From Paramacrobiotus metropolitanus (taxonomy: Eukaryota > Tardigrada > Eutardigrada > Parachela > Macrobiotidae), in contig NW_026570224.1 of the NCBI RefSeq assembly GCF_019649055.1, positions 1,488,001-1,552,000 on the forward strand: a DNA stretch of 64,000 bases, written 5' to 3'. The translations under genes were made by a program, and so were the position numbers. Numbering within the stretch: the stretch's first letter is position 1; each line of letters starts with the position of its first letter. This document shows positions 1 through 12,425 of the stretch, one piece after another. The notes beneath the pieces were generated by a model. It was not told where the DNA came from. It made no database searches and saw only the letters and a list, made by a program, of their open reading frames with translations.

Positions 1-2179
1 AACATTCAGCTGCTGGAACAGTACGTTGCGGAGGGGAAACAGTTGCAGGAGAAAATGGTCCAAATGGTTATGGTTTTATGTGGACAGCAGATTGTTGTTG
101 ATAAAATTCTTCGCGTAAGTATAAATGAAAATGCCTTCAGTACCATAGGATAATGTATGACTCCAAAATACTGTCGATATATATATGCCTGTAGCCGTTT
201 GAAATTTGAATGTGAGTTGGGATAATTTCTGTTCTCGTTATTATTCGGAAATTTGTTTTAGGACTTCAGAGACATTTGCATTCCACGCCAGTGTGCATTG
301 AATCAGAAGTGCATAAAGAGGCATGCAATAACCTGGGTAACCAAATTTAAACTGGATTTGAGTATTATTCGTGATATCCATCTCGAAAGATGCCGGGCCG
401 CGCTAGTCTGGATGACCAAAGCATCCACTTTTGGAGATATCAGTGAAGCAGCTTGGTTAGAAACCATTGCAGCTACTGCCGAACCGTTTAGTGATTCCTT
501 GATTCCGTTTTGCTTGAATCTTCTCTCTCGTTCACCAAAACAAGCGTACGCGCTTGGAAAGCTGATGGTCTATTGGGAAGTACCTGTATGGAGAGGCCGA
601 AGTTCCGAAGAAATTTTGTCCAATGCCGTAAACATTTTCCCAAGCGAAGAAGGTGAAGGAATGGTGCACAAGCTGAATTTGCCACAAGATCGAATTGTGA
701 TGGTTGACTCTGCCAGCACTTTTAGCACAGCTTTGCCTCAAATCCAAAAATCGAGTGTGATAGGAATCGACTGTGAATGGTATACACATCCAGCATATCA
801 GGAATCGGCACAGCTGGCGTTAATGCAGATCGCTACTGAAACGCATTGTTATCTTTTGGATATCCCATCATTAAAGCAACTCCCTAGCGGTATGTGGTAA
901 ATTATCTACTGAAAGGTATCTTTGAAAACATATTTTTTTTACAATCCTTTCTGGTTTTTTGTGCTTGGATTTCTTAGTAGACTGTTTTCAGTATCAGGTA
1001 TATGTTGTTTATCAAGACTTGGGATGGATGTTTCATGTTGTAGGAGTGATGGAGTGGACGCTTCTTGGGGATGTTTTTTCATCCAGCAACATAATAAAGC
1101 TTGGATTCGGAATGGATTCAGATATACGAATGTTGCATAATTCTGTTCCGGAATTGCATGATGCGCTGCGAAAGTTTGCATTTATGGATCTGAAACAACT
1201 AACGGAGCAACTCCATAAACAGATTCCCGATCTTTTCGGTATGTTCTGTTACAGTGTCCCGTGCTTGAGATTAAAATACTGACAGGACAGTACGTAATTT
1301 TAAACGCTTTGATAGTGTGGCTTTCAGGCTTGGTGTAAAATGCATGATTAATTCTGTAATAGTTTCTCATTTAAATTCTATTGCTGATAATTTCGCTAAG
1401 AATTTTTATTACTTAGTAATCTTACACTGATTCAATCAGATTTTAAAGTGCAGTGGAAATCGGAAATTGTTTGGTTTTATGAAGATACTCGTAGTGAACG
1501 TGAGAAGTCGTGCAAACACGCCGCAGCGGTCATAATCTCCCTATCCACACTGAAAATGTGGCTGTTTTTAGTTCCATCAGGAGAGCCTAGTCCTACCATA
1601 GAAGAGCCGACAAACCCACAGCAAACAAATGAACCTGACCAAGAGCCAGCGAAAGCGGGGCCGAAACCACAGACAAAGTTTTCTTTATCCAGTATCGTAG
1701 AAAAATTGCTAGGATCTCCGCTTTGTAAACTGGAATGCCGATCAAACTGGGAACGGAGACCACTGCGGGAAGCTCAAATCAATTATGCGGCGCTGGATGC
1801 TTACTGTCTTTTAGAAGTGTACTGGCAGCTGGAGAAAGCGTGCTCAGAACGAGGCCTACCTTTTCCCCCTTCAAGCTCAGAAACTCACCAAAATAAACAT
1901 GGCACTTCAAAGAAGGCCGAAAAGCGAATGGAGCGGTGGATGAAAAAGAAGAACCAAGCGAAACTAGATACGGACAGCGCAGATGTGACTGAGAAAAACG
2001 ATTGTCGAGAGAACGGAACTCAATCTCCTACGATTAGTTCGGGCGCATTAAAGGTAGACAATAATGATTCTGATGCAACGAGCGAAAACGGTCAGTGCTC
2101 GAAGGGGCTGGAAAAAAATAATTCGGATGGTGTCATTCGGAACACAGGAGCCGAAACTTCTCAGAGTCAGAACCAATAA
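1..2179 (+). CDS. MUT-7/EXD3-like 3'-5' exonuclease, 5' part outside the window
   Basis: Exons 1-114, 262-889, 1044-1238 and 1581-2179 join in phase (0, 1, 1) to give 511 visible residues ending in TAA. DEDDy exonuclease motifs are in order: motif I GIDCEW near residue 205, motif II KLGFGMDSDIRML in the third exon, motif III INYAALDAYCLLEVYW in the last, so all four metal-binding acids and the Tyr are present. The family (C. elegans MUT-7, vertebrate EXD3, related to WRN exonuclease) trims RNA or DNA 3' ends; MUT-7 acts in small-RNA silencing. Helical sequence without a known motif precedes the nuclease; the Lys- and Ser-rich tail after it looks disordered. A proline-rich insert opens the last exon, between motifs II and III. 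AATAAA at 2175-2180 overlaps the stop. Family confident; MUT-7 versus another EXD protein less so. Confidence 0.85.
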
Positions 2180-2800
2180 ATATAGTGGTGCGGCAGTTGT
2201 ATAGTTGATGTCTCGTATCTTGGTGTGATGCCGGAGATTAATTACAGCCCATTGTGAAGAGTTGTTATACATACCGTAATTCCTTTTGTTGATTTTTGTG
2301 AATGATTTGCTCATAGACTCAATGACATAATAGAGTAAAAGTGCATTTCGGTTTTCGGATTTCCTTAGAACCAAGTGGTGTTGAAATGGAGTTTTCCTTG
2401 CTGTTTTGTGTCAATGCTTTTCTGAATTTTTATTTTCTTGGATGTACACCTTACGGTTATCACGAACAAAATTTCGAAAACGGAAAGGTTTTCGCTTGAA
2501 TTCTTCGCACGTCGACATTCCTTCAGGCTACAGCAACCTTCGGATGTCCATTCCATTAATACTGCTACAACAACTACAAAAAGTAATCGCGCAAAATGTC
2601 ATCCAGTAATGAAATTCGAAAGCCATCGTGGAATACCTGTCTGTAGTATGCAATTTGGAAACTCATTAGATACTGCTGAACACGAGCTACACAGTTCACG
2701 TTTCCACTCCATTTTGAAATGAACTCCACACAACTTGGTAAGCGCACCATTTATTACAACCCAAAACATTCTCAGTTATCACAAGTCATCTTTAGCGAGA
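2180..2800. other. Spacer between exonuclease 3' end and transposase remnant
   Basis: Holds the exonuclease 3' end. A 94-codon plus-strand ORF at 2438-2722 is open but resembles no family I know and has no splice or motif support. I see no terminal inverted repeat that would mark the edge of the neighbouring transposon. Confidence 0.3.
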
Positions 2801-5080
2801 TCAACCGGCGTGGCAATCTGAACTCACGCAATCGACAGTCCCACTAGCGATGCGCTGTCCTGTTCTATCATCCGACCGCCGATTCACTGCGCTGTGCTGC
2901 ACAGCAAGCATGCAAATACGGAAAACTGCCTGGACTTCTCTGTTTTCTCTTTCGAGCCAGTCGATTTCCAGAGGGCCGCTTAGAGATTTCCAAAACTCCA
3001 TTTTTCCAACTGCCCTTTCAACGAACAGTTTCAGACGGTAAACCTTACCCGTCAAATCATCCTCTATTTGCGACATCACGTCGTTTCCTTTCGCCATCCA
3101 TGTTAATCCTCTGATTCCAGCATCATTCTGCACCGGAAGTCCACAGTTGTCCAAAATAATACTTCCAGGTTTTAATAAATCGATAAGTTTCGTGCGCTTT
3201 AAAACCTCCAGGTCGGAGAAGTTTCCGGGATAGATATTTGATATGAAAGAAACATTTTCATCCGGTTCAGTAACAATCAAAACCTTAACTGTGGGAACGT
3301 CTGCAGCATTGCCAAAACGTTTCTGCTTAGGCAAACGCATTTCGAAGCAATGCAGAACCAATATGCCTTCTTGATGTGTTTTTGAATGATAAAATCCCAG
3401 ATTCAGGGGCTGGCGACAATCCGGCCATGCGGCAATTTTACTGAATTTTTCCCGCATAACGTTCATCCAGCAATTGTAATATTCCCCTACCGTAACCTGA
3501 CTGACATCGAATAATGTCGAGATCAGTCCATCTGCCAAGCCAGTTTTCTATTTGAACAAAGTCACGAAATACTGATCAAAGTAGCTCAACGACATTGTCT
3601 TGCCGCGTTTTCGTGAGCGATCGGGATTTTGATTTTTGGACCGTCTAATCGGTATCCGGTCAACAAAATCGGAATTTTTACCATCCAAAAAATCAAAAAC
3701 GAGCGTATGCAGAAGCGCATACGTGGGAATGCCGGTCAGGTGCTTGATAGCTGCGTCGTTATCCTTAAACTTCTCAACCCGAAACTCCAGCTCCCTGCAC
3801 GTCTGTAGATCATTCTCCAGTTCTTGCTTTTCCCGTTTTGCTAGCTCAAGAGACTCTTTAAACTGCGATTCTTGAACGGTGCATTCTAAGCGAGTAGCAT
3901 CTCTTTCCGACTCGACATTCTTCTTCTCGGATTCCAACTTTTTTATCACATCTCTCAATTTCCATAACTCCTGGTCTGTTTTCTCTATAGACTGTTTCTG
4001 TAATTCTTTTTTTTCTTTGAGAAGCGATATATGGAGGTCCAGATTGTTTCGGACTGTTTCCGAAAATTTCAATCGCTTTGTGGTCTCTTCCTAAAAAACA
4101 AAAAATTATCAGTGAAAGCTGATATCACACAATACCAAAACAGCGCAAGAGGCAAAAAGCGTCTACAGAGTATTGTCAGTGAATCAACTAACTCTACTTT
4201 GTTTGTTAGCTAAATTTTCAGGTACCTATTTTAGTTATCAGTATCTACCTATGACAAGATTGCACATTAGTTGACACTACTAGGTATATCACCCACAGGG
4301 ATGCATAACACTCCATTTGTTTTAAACCCAATATACTGTAAATCAATAAAAAGTTAGGTTAGTTTTTATACAAAAATGAAAAACACACTTCAGGTGTTTT
4401 CATCTTCGTATAAAAATCGTAACTATAAAATATTTATATATGGTGCTTTTCTTAGTTCACTGACCAGTTTCTTCGAAGCGTCTCTCGCTTCTGCCCGCGC
4501 TTTCCAGAGCGACATGGACAATTCAACAATCTTCCCCATAGCCTCGTCGTAAGCTGTTTTCAGCTCCTCCGGAGACAATACACGAGGAACACTAGCGGAG
4601 GCGTCCACTATTTGACGGTGTTTCCTTTGCCTTGCAACATGGATTGATGGTCGCAGGTGCGGAGGTAAACAGTCAAACAGAGACGGAACAGCACTTTTTT
4701 TTTAAAAGGTGGCGTTTTAAACCTCTGTAGTCAGATTCCATGAAGTGCGCACTGCACATTCGAACGCCAGCCTTGGGTTGCCAGTTTTTCCTTCTGCACA
4801 GATGTGTCCACTGGCGCCGCCGTGTACGATCTTCCACCTTCGGAAATACGAACATCCTGATTCCTGGTGTTTTAGACGTGTTCCGACAATGGGAAACCGC
4901 GCAGCTATTATAACCAGATTTTTTCCGCTTTGGCTGAGCAGCTGGTTCAGTAACTTCAACTGGACCAGGAGCATTTTCGATGCAATCAGAACTGGCGGAC
5001 GCAGTTGTATTCGTGTTATCGTGCTCGTCCTCCACATCCATTTTCAGTGGTGATTGGTGACCAAAGCATACATTCAGCAT
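2801..5080 (-). pseudogene. Decayed THAP-domain DDE transposase (Harbinger-like DDE_Tnp_4 type)
   Basis: Read right to left. 5080-4704 encodes an N-terminal THAP zinc finger (C-x4-C near NSCAVSHC, Trp of RRRQWTHLC, C-x2-H in MCSAHF). The typical AVPSLF end of a THAP domain lies in another frame, reached only across a 9-T run at 4695-4703, so there is a 1-nt frameshift. The shifted frame runs on to a coiled-coil exon (about 4465 at its inner end); a probable intron ends at 4093/4092. A long coiled coil and the linker with HLTGIPTYALLHTLVFDFL follow (4092-3551), then an in-frame TAG at 3550-3548, then the DDE domain (3547-2801). The usual first catalytic Asp reads VLHCFE; ILDNCG and FVERAVGK keep the other two positions. 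Each lesion suggests a dead copy, though the frameshift could be an assembly error in a homopolymer. Confidence 0.75.
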
Positions 5081-6329
5081 GCAAACAAAATAATTTATTA
5101 AATTCTTAAGGTAAGTTTACCTTTAAAATACAAAAGTTATTATAAGTAACTTACAAGTTGCAATTAATTTGTTTAAGTAATTTACCGGAAAATTTAACAG
5201 GCAACAAAAGTTACAAAACACAAACATATTTTGCTGAACGCAGATTGCATCAAAAATCCAAAGTCGCTTTGGCGCAGCATTTACAACTGCACGGTGCACA
5301 GTGCGCAGGAAGTTGTCATCGTACGGCGCACGGCGTTGAACGGCTGGGTCCTTCTGCTGAATGCTGATCTGCTCACGACTTCAGTAAAGTTCAGTTGATT
5401 TTGAAATCGTGGAACGATACGGATCTACATACCCGATTCTACTGTATGGCTTTTATATTCGCGATTTATTTATTCTGCTTGTTCAATGTGTGGACGCGTA
5501 TTGAAGTACATTGAAGAAGGCCGACTTTGCGTGTTGATCGTGAAAACCTAAGTAGATAGCCTAGGATAGGTAAGCCGTCAGGGAGGGTTCACTATAATTT
5601 GGGCTGTTTCACTTTTCAGTGTTACTCACCTTCGTTACTGCTGGGTTTAAACCGATTCCCCTAGATTTTCGACCCCAATTATTTTAGGTTTATCAGTTGT
5701 TACTGCCGTTCTGACAGATAGACTGGACTAGACTGCTTTGCCTGTTTGACAGATGGTCTAGAAGTACGGTGGACCGTCACTGCTGGAGAACGGAATGGTT
5801 TGGCACTGCTTGTGCGGAGACTGGCTATCACTGGATCTGGTTTGCAACGGTAGCGCAGCACTGTTGGTCAACCAGACGCCTGACGGAGGTGCAGCCCAGG
5901 AAAAGTGGAATTTGTGGCCTTTGTTGATGGGCCTCGCCAGGCGCGTAAAGGAGCAGTCGCACTACCGGCTGTGCAACGCCTGGCACTCTGCTCGTCCACA
6001 ACCTGGCGTTCAGCGCTCCCTTCTAGCGTCCCTTGGTCGTTGTGGTGCGACGGCCGTTACACGCTGGCAGTCGGCAGGATCGCGAGCGTGCCTGTACAGG
6101 CGTAGCCAGCTCTGGCCAGGCTGATTTTGAATGAACTGTTTTTCCGTTGGCTTATACGAACCATTATTCCTTTCCGACGGTGCACACCATTGCGTACCTT
6201 TATATTCAATCTTGTCACCCGTGGCTGCGCCATTGCAGTTGATTTATTTAACGGCGTTGCTGCTCCGTGTCTGTTTGATCCCGGCGAGTGAAGTGTGGTA
6301 TTATTGACGATATTTATTTCCCGGAAAAA
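5081..6329. other. Spacer and probable upstream region of the SLC41 gene
   Basis: About 1.25 kb between the transposase start and the SLC41 ATG. 5750-6120 is GC-richer than its surroundings and carries open but unrecognisable ORFs; it may be 5' untranslated sequence. No clear promoter element can be named. Confidence 0.3.
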
Positions 6330-9300
6330 ATGGTAGCGTGGCTTGGAGTCGCTCCCGTGGAGGATCAGCTCCCGGCTGGCCGCCATGGGGAGTCAGAAGG
6401 TTTAGCAAACGGTCAACCAGTGAGCAGCGCTGCTGCACCTATGATTGCGCCGATTCCTATCCCTTTGCCGAGGCCAGTAGCTGCGTCTTCGTTTGGTAAG
6501 TCTTCCTTAATTCAGCTACAATTTGTTGATAGAACATTTTCCTCTTAATAATGGTACTTTGTTGTTAGAATTCGTGTTTTTGAGCTGTTTGAGAAAGAAA
6601 GCTTGCAACGCTGTGCTGCCAGATTGTTATCATTTGAATAAGTGATTCGTAGAAAACAACTTAGTTGTAGCAAGTGTACTGTAGAGTGAAGTGATTTAGG
6701 GATTTAGGTGCAGTATGGAGTGTTATGGACTGATGGAGATATGTATCGCTCGTACCGTCCTTGATCCACTTAAACTTAAACACTCACACAAGCTGAAATC
6801 ATATTTCTGTGATTTTTTTCTGTTTTCTGGTGGTGGTTTGCTAGTACATCAGTGTTGCTCATCTTTTGTGAGATTTTTTAGCCTAATAAAGCATAGAGTT
6901 GGTGATTCGGCGTAATTTTGGATAACTTATTTCCACTTTTCCTGTTTCGTGCTTATATCTGTTCTGCATCGTTATTGATTACGCACTTAATTCACCGATC
7001 ACGCGCTAAGTCGTGTTCGTTTTACCGGTCTGGAATCGATTGCCCGCGAACAGGTTATTGGCGGAAGTGTATTTATCAGTCGAAGTAAATCTGATTCGTT
7101 GATATTTTGCGTCATGTTCGAATGTATTCAGAGTAAATTTTGTTTTTTGTGTAGCGGAAGCCATGAAAATGACGTGTGTATTATGGGTTGCTATTGATTT
7201 GCTTAGTGCGTATTGCGTAACGATTAAATCATCCGGGGATGTCTGGTATTGATAAGCAATGCTTCGACTATGATTAAGTATTTTAACAAAATGATTAAAC
7301 TTTACAGATGGTGGTCCATTACCGGAAGTGAATTTTCGCAATGGCGGACGTATCAGACGGGACAGCGCTCTTCAAAAAAGCAGCGATGCAACCACGAATG
7401 GGGTAACGATTCAGGAATCGTCTGCGAAACCGCCAGCAGCTATAGAACCCAGTTCTTTCCCGCTCTCGTTCGTGCCCGGTCTCAGCAGTTCACCGGTGGT
7501 TCGTTATTTCCGACGCCGCAACGACAGTGCACGGGTCGGGGCAGCTGCTGACACTCGACAATCCGACGAAGAGAGCATCATTTCTACCGAATCGTCCACC
7601 ATCTGCATTACACCGGACGGCATCATGGACAGCCACACAATCAATTCGCAGAACGTTTTGCCGGGCCGTCGAGTCGGCGAATTAGACTTGACCGTGCCGA
7701 AAGATAATTTGAGCGTAAGGGATATAGACTTAGAAGGAGGTGGAGTTGCGAATGAGTCTTTCAGCTGTGACGATGACGAAGGACCGCATCCGGTGCATAT
7801 CGATGCCGGTCTGCCACCTGTGGATGTTGTCGAAGATGTTTGCACCGCGGCGAAAATGCCTAACGATATTCCGATAATTGATGCTCTGGTCGTCGAGGGC
7901 GTCCACATCGGCAAAGAGAAGCTGAAAGGGCTGGTGCTGCAGATTTTTATCCCATTCCTGCTAGCAGGCTTCGGTATGGTCGGTGCGGGTGTACTTTTGG
8001 ATGCTGCATTGAAGTGGACAGTGTTTACGGAAATCAGTGAAATTGTGATTATGGTTCCGGCATTGCTGGGGTTAAAAGGTAACCTGGAGATGACGCTGGC
8101 ATCCCGGCTGTCCACCCAAGTTAACATCGGGGGCTTCGATGTGCCGCGGCGCAAATGGAAAATTATTGGCTGCAATATGGCGTTGAACCAGGTGTTGGCC
8201 ACGGGTGTAGGGTTTATGGCTTCCCTTTTCGCTGTGATTGTACACGCCATTAAGCACCACGGCCAGGTGGAGACTCAGAATGTCATCCTGATGTTGGGAA
8301 CCGCCATGCTTTCAGCGTGTTCCACAAGCATCATTCAAGGTTATCGAGGAACGATTAATTGTTACCCCAACCCTTAGATAATTTCTTAAATTTATATTAC
8401 AGACAGCATCATGATAGCGACCGTACTGTTTGCTAAGCGCTTCCGCTTGAATCCCGACAACATTGCTACACCGGTTGCAGGAACTATTGGAGATGTGCTG
8501 ACGCTCAGCATCCTGGCTGGATTCAGTTACTTATTTTACAGTGCCTTTAGTAAGGAGTTTTCTGTTTGTTAAACTACATCTGCGTTAAATACATGTGTGG
8601 AATTTGCAGAGACATCTTATGCCATGCTTGGTCCGATTGTGGCCATATGTTGCCTGACTTGCCTGGCGATGTTGTGGGTATGGGTCGCGCGACAGGAATC
8701 CAGCACTCGCCATGTGCTGATTCACGGATGGGTGCCTGTCGTGGCTGCGATGCTGATTAGTAGTTGCGCAGGACTCATCATTGAGCAAGTTAACAGCACC
8801 AGCCTTGGCTATTTTAAAGGACTGTCTACATTTGTACCGCTCATTAACGGTAGGTATTTACTTTAATTTTACGGTGTAAGAAATATTAATAGCGTGCAGG
8901 TAATTTTGTTTTATGTGTACAGAGTACTTTTTTTGTTGTATCTGATTCGAGTAACAAACTTAATGAACTTCTGTCATAATGTATTGTATGTGATATTTGT
9001 GGTAATTTTGCACGTGGTTTTTGAATAGGTGTGGGTGGAAACATCGTGTCAGTGCAGGCTAGTCGGATTGCTACTTATTTGCATCTGGCATACACTCACC
9101 CGGGACATATACCGCCTGGTTATACGTACTTGTACTCACCTTGCCATTCCTTCTGTTCTCGCTCGAACGTTAACGCACGAACAGCCCGCTTGTTGCTGCT
9201 TATGGTAGTACCAGGCCATTTGATCTTCCTCTTCACAATCTCCTTTGTGCATACAGGATCCACCAGTATCTCACTGTCGCTGCGGTTTGCCGTTGTCTTT

Positions 9301-9587
9301 CTTGTTATGGCATTGATTCAAGTGGCTGTCCTTTTGTATGTTGCCGATATTCTGACTCATTTCGTTTGGATGAAAGGATTAGGTATGTAGTATGTAGTAC
9401 TATGTACTATGTATGTCTTGCTGCTGGATAATCACAGTCGTCTTCAGATAGTTGCATGCGTAACAAGATACCGTTTACAGATCCCGATAGCCAAACTATT
9501 CCCTACCTCACAGCGTTGGGTGATCTCCTTGGAACGGGGCTTTTGGCTTTTGCATTCTGGTTAAAAGGCGACAGTGTTGGATCCTAA
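6330..9587 (+). CDS. SLC41-family Mg2+ transporter (MgtE-like)
   Basis: Six exons: 6330-6495, 7308-8339, 8403-8549, 8610-8849, 9029-9382 and 9481-9587, 681 residues. Every intron is phase 1 with good GT/AG borders. SLC41 proteins are eukaryotic MgtE relatives that move Mg2+ across membranes. Two membrane bundles are visible: the first starts near residue 262 ([19 protein letters not shown]) with [20 protein letters not shown], the second carries the family stretches [20 protein letters not shown] and [20 protein letters not shown]. The Asp and Asn residues expected in the ion path are in those blocks. The N-terminal 250 residues are Ser- and acid-rich, likely cytosolic, and longer than in human SLC41A1 (513 aa). 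AATAAA at 9640-9645 fits 53 nt after the stop. I cannot choose between SLC41A1, A2 and A3. Confidence 0.92.
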
Positions 9588-10445
9588 CTCAAGTATTCGA
9601 TTGGAAATTGCTTGATGGTTTTTCGGAAAAAAATTTGGCAATAAAGGATTTTGCACTGCTGGAGCGTTGGTAAAGGTGGATTTTATCCTGGATGATACTG
9701 CGTTGGACCGGATCAGTGGTTGCAGTCATTAATTTACGGCCAGGGAATATTTTTCAAACTAAATCCGTTCCTTCATGACAGCGTGATAATGGTGTACAGA
9801 GTACAGGACAATCGTTTTTATTACACTTATTTGATTTTTTGCTTTTTCTCTTCCAATTGTACAGATGTTCTTCATAGCGGAAGTACGCAAAGCTGTTCTT
9901 CACCTTAAAAGTCTTCGTAATCTGTCAGTTTTTAAGCGGCCCATTTTCAGTCATTTAAGTGTTAGATTTGCATCAGTTTTGAATTTTCTAGCTCTACGGT
10001 GGAAATCCACTACCAGCTAGCACTATCGCATAAATGATTGTTGACGGAAAAACATCTGGCACATTTCGTGAACCGCTCTGGACCTTGTGCTGTGCATAGT
10101 AATTTGTTGCGTCGATTGTATCCACCATATTTGTCATGAATTTCACCCATTGGAACTATTGAAAATTCCGACAAAGCTTCCTGGGGTAGACGACTTTGTA
10201 AGATAAATCTGTCAATTTCAAAATCGGTCGAGTTACAACTTACAGCACAATTCTTTTTCTAAAAGATGCGGCGATTCAGCAACGAAATTTCCATGATACA
10301 AATAACAACTGCACCCAAACAATTAACAACTCACCAACAGCAAAAGTCATACTTTACAGCAGTTCACACAATACCCAAAACATCAAACGCATAAATGCTT
10401 TACAATTTAAATTTTAAATTTCCGCTTGCACTGTAGAAGCACACA
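9588..10445. other. Convergent 3' spacer between SLC41 and MICOS13 genes
   Basis: 3' ends of two converging genes. Contains the SLC41 polyadenylation signal and AT-rich sequence; the 62-codon ORF at 9720-9908 shows no family similarity. Confidence 0.35.
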
Positions 10446-11542
10446 TCAAATAGACTTCTTGCTCATCTTATCCCAAGCCGTACTGGCAAATTCGCAAATC
10501 TTGGTAGGCGCATTAGAAAGCATGGAGATACCACAAAGAACCCCTGCAGCCAAAGATATTTTAGTAGATGAAGTTAAAAAGTGATTAAACGAACTAGCTC
10601 ACTACTTACACCTATTCCACGTCTCTCTGCAATCTATCTGAGGTGCTTTTACGTCCGGGAAAGGAATCTATCAAACAAAAAAAATTCAGACACAATAATA
10701 ACTAAGCCAGTTTGATAGCGATTAGTAGCCGATTTAATACCGGTTCACGGTATGTAGTACCAGCGTATATGTAGTACTCGTATGTATATGTAAGCTCGCT
10801 GGTAGTACCATAGAAAAGGATAATCCTTTTCTATGGTAGTACTATGTATTTATGAATTTACCACTTGCAGTCATCTCTATCATCTATGTGACAATACTAC
10901 AGTACATTCTAGCGGAAAAAATGGACACCAAAAATTAGTATGCGTACAAATACAGTAACTGCATTTCCAATTCCTTCAACAAAATATTTTTTAAATGGCC
11001 AAATGCATAATAATGTTAGCCAGATGACCCAAATGATGCCAAATCCATTATAATGTTTAATGTTCAGGTAGTTTTTGGCTCGCTAAGCACTTAAACCATA
11101 CGCACAAGTCCGAAAAAATTTACAAACAGGCGAACAGCCAACTCAAACGACCGCAACTTCTCCTTTTATATAGCGGATTACTTAACAAGTAAGTCCTGGA
11201 ATCTTACCTTGTCTGCGTAAGGCTTCAACTGAGGAACGACAGTGCCAATAAAAGAATCTTTAGCATCCTGGTATCCCGTCGTTGCAGCCTGGCTATCCTT
11301 CCAGATGCCATACCAAGATGTTGCTTCCAGTGCAGCAATAGCTACACCCACTTTAAGTGCTGTTCTGTAAAACAAGTCTATACTACCTTGAAGTTTAACT
11401 TTTGCAATAATTGAGTACGGTCAAACTAGTCATTAAATTTATGAAACATTAAAAATTTTACGGTAGACAGGACACATCAAATCAACTCTCAGTTTTACTG
11501 GCCATGCGGCCCATGCACTTACTTCGCAAGAGGTTTCATCAT
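10446..11542 (-). CDS. MICOS13/QIL1-like subunit of the mitochondrial MICOS complex
   Basis: Four exons on the minus strand: 11542-11523, 11364-11208, 10667-10610 and 10543-10446, giving 110 residues (human MICOS13 has 118). The first coding exon is 20 nt (MMKPLA plus two bases), followed by GTAAGT. An N-terminal hydrophobic helix (KTALKVGVAIAALEATSWYG) is followed by KDSQAA, the IPFPDVKAPQIDCRETWN block matching human IPQLPAPPKIYFPIRDSWN, and a C-terminal amphipathic segment LSNAPTKICEFASTAWDKM. The family sits in the mitochondrial inner membrane and helps MIC10/MIC27 form cristae junctions. Phases 2, 0 and 1 all close. The function rests on these short aligned blocks and the right length; there is no catalytic motif to check. 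Confidence 0.8.
10806..10838. repeat. Perfect 15-bp inverted repeat with 3-nt loop
   Basis: Arm taccatagaaaagga, loop taa, then its exact reverse complement. It lies in the first long intron of the MICOS13-like gene, after several copies of gtagta-type words. It could be a small palindromic element or a hairpin in the pre-mRNA. Confidence 0.8.
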
Positions 11543-11841
11543 GGAATTTCACGGAACAAATAAATTCTATTATGGGACAAAAATAATGGTATATGTAGCT
11601 GTCGTTCTAAAAGTCAATCGGATGATTCTGGGATTTTCTTTGTACGCAGGAATCCGGTGGGGCGAGTCTCAGAGTCTGGGCACGTCAAAGGAGAAACACA
11701 GGGAACGGTTCACTAGTCACTAGCTCAGTAACGATAATCTCACACGCACTGACCGATACACAAGAATGGCTACGAAAACTTCGACCGGGCCAAACGAAGA
11801 CTTACACTGATGCATGTACTAAAAACCTAACCGTCTGATAA

Positions 11842-11874
<33 letters not shown>

Positions 11875-12425
11875 GGCAAGGTTTTATAATTTATTGCGTA
11901 TTTTTGGATCCCAAACCATAATCTGGGCCATGATAAACAATTACACCGCTTGCGGCCTTCAGCATCTTCTCACGTAACTTTCGGCAAATTAGAGATTGGT
12001 GCTAGCTTCAGGGTGAACGAAATGCTGATCTCCCCGGGTGGCAACACTAAAGTAACCAACAGCGTGAGAAACTGCGTTGTTAAATATACAGTCAGGGCAG
12101 ATCTTGATACAGTTTATTTATTATTGTTTACGTTTTTTCATTTTTTGAAGTTATCCCTAAACCCTACGCGCTAGACACTTCTGCAATAATATTTACGTTC
12201 TTCTTCATGTGTTATTTGCAAAGACCGCAATTGTCTGCATAATGCATTTTTCTGGTAGTCTACGTAAAATATATCTCACGGCAAGCTCGCCAAAGATCAT
12301 TCATCTTCTCCTGGACGCTGCGCCGAAGTTTACATTCCCTAGTGAGTCCACCGTCTGCAGTTGTTGTTTTAAAAGAGCGGTAACAGCGCGATAGACATCC
12401 ATGTAAAACTCCCGATACATTAAAT
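11543..12425. other. Divergent spacer between MICOS13 and COQ2 starts
   Basis: About 880 nt between two divergently read mitochondrial genes, so it probably contains both promoters. It holds a GAAA-type microsatellite at about 11842-11870. A 15-nt word (actagtcactagctc) at 11712-11726 recurs exactly at 12583-12597 inside the first COQ2 intron. No TATA box or named site is convincing. Confidence 0.35.
11842..11870. repeat. (AAAG)n microsatellite
   Basis: About seven tandem copies of a 4-nt purine unit, between MICOS13 and COQ2. Confidence 0.9.

Noticed and set aside
5795-6124. GC-rich 109-codon ORF before SLC41
   Set aside because: Overlapping frames are equally open and none resembles a protein family; more likely leader or promoter sequence.
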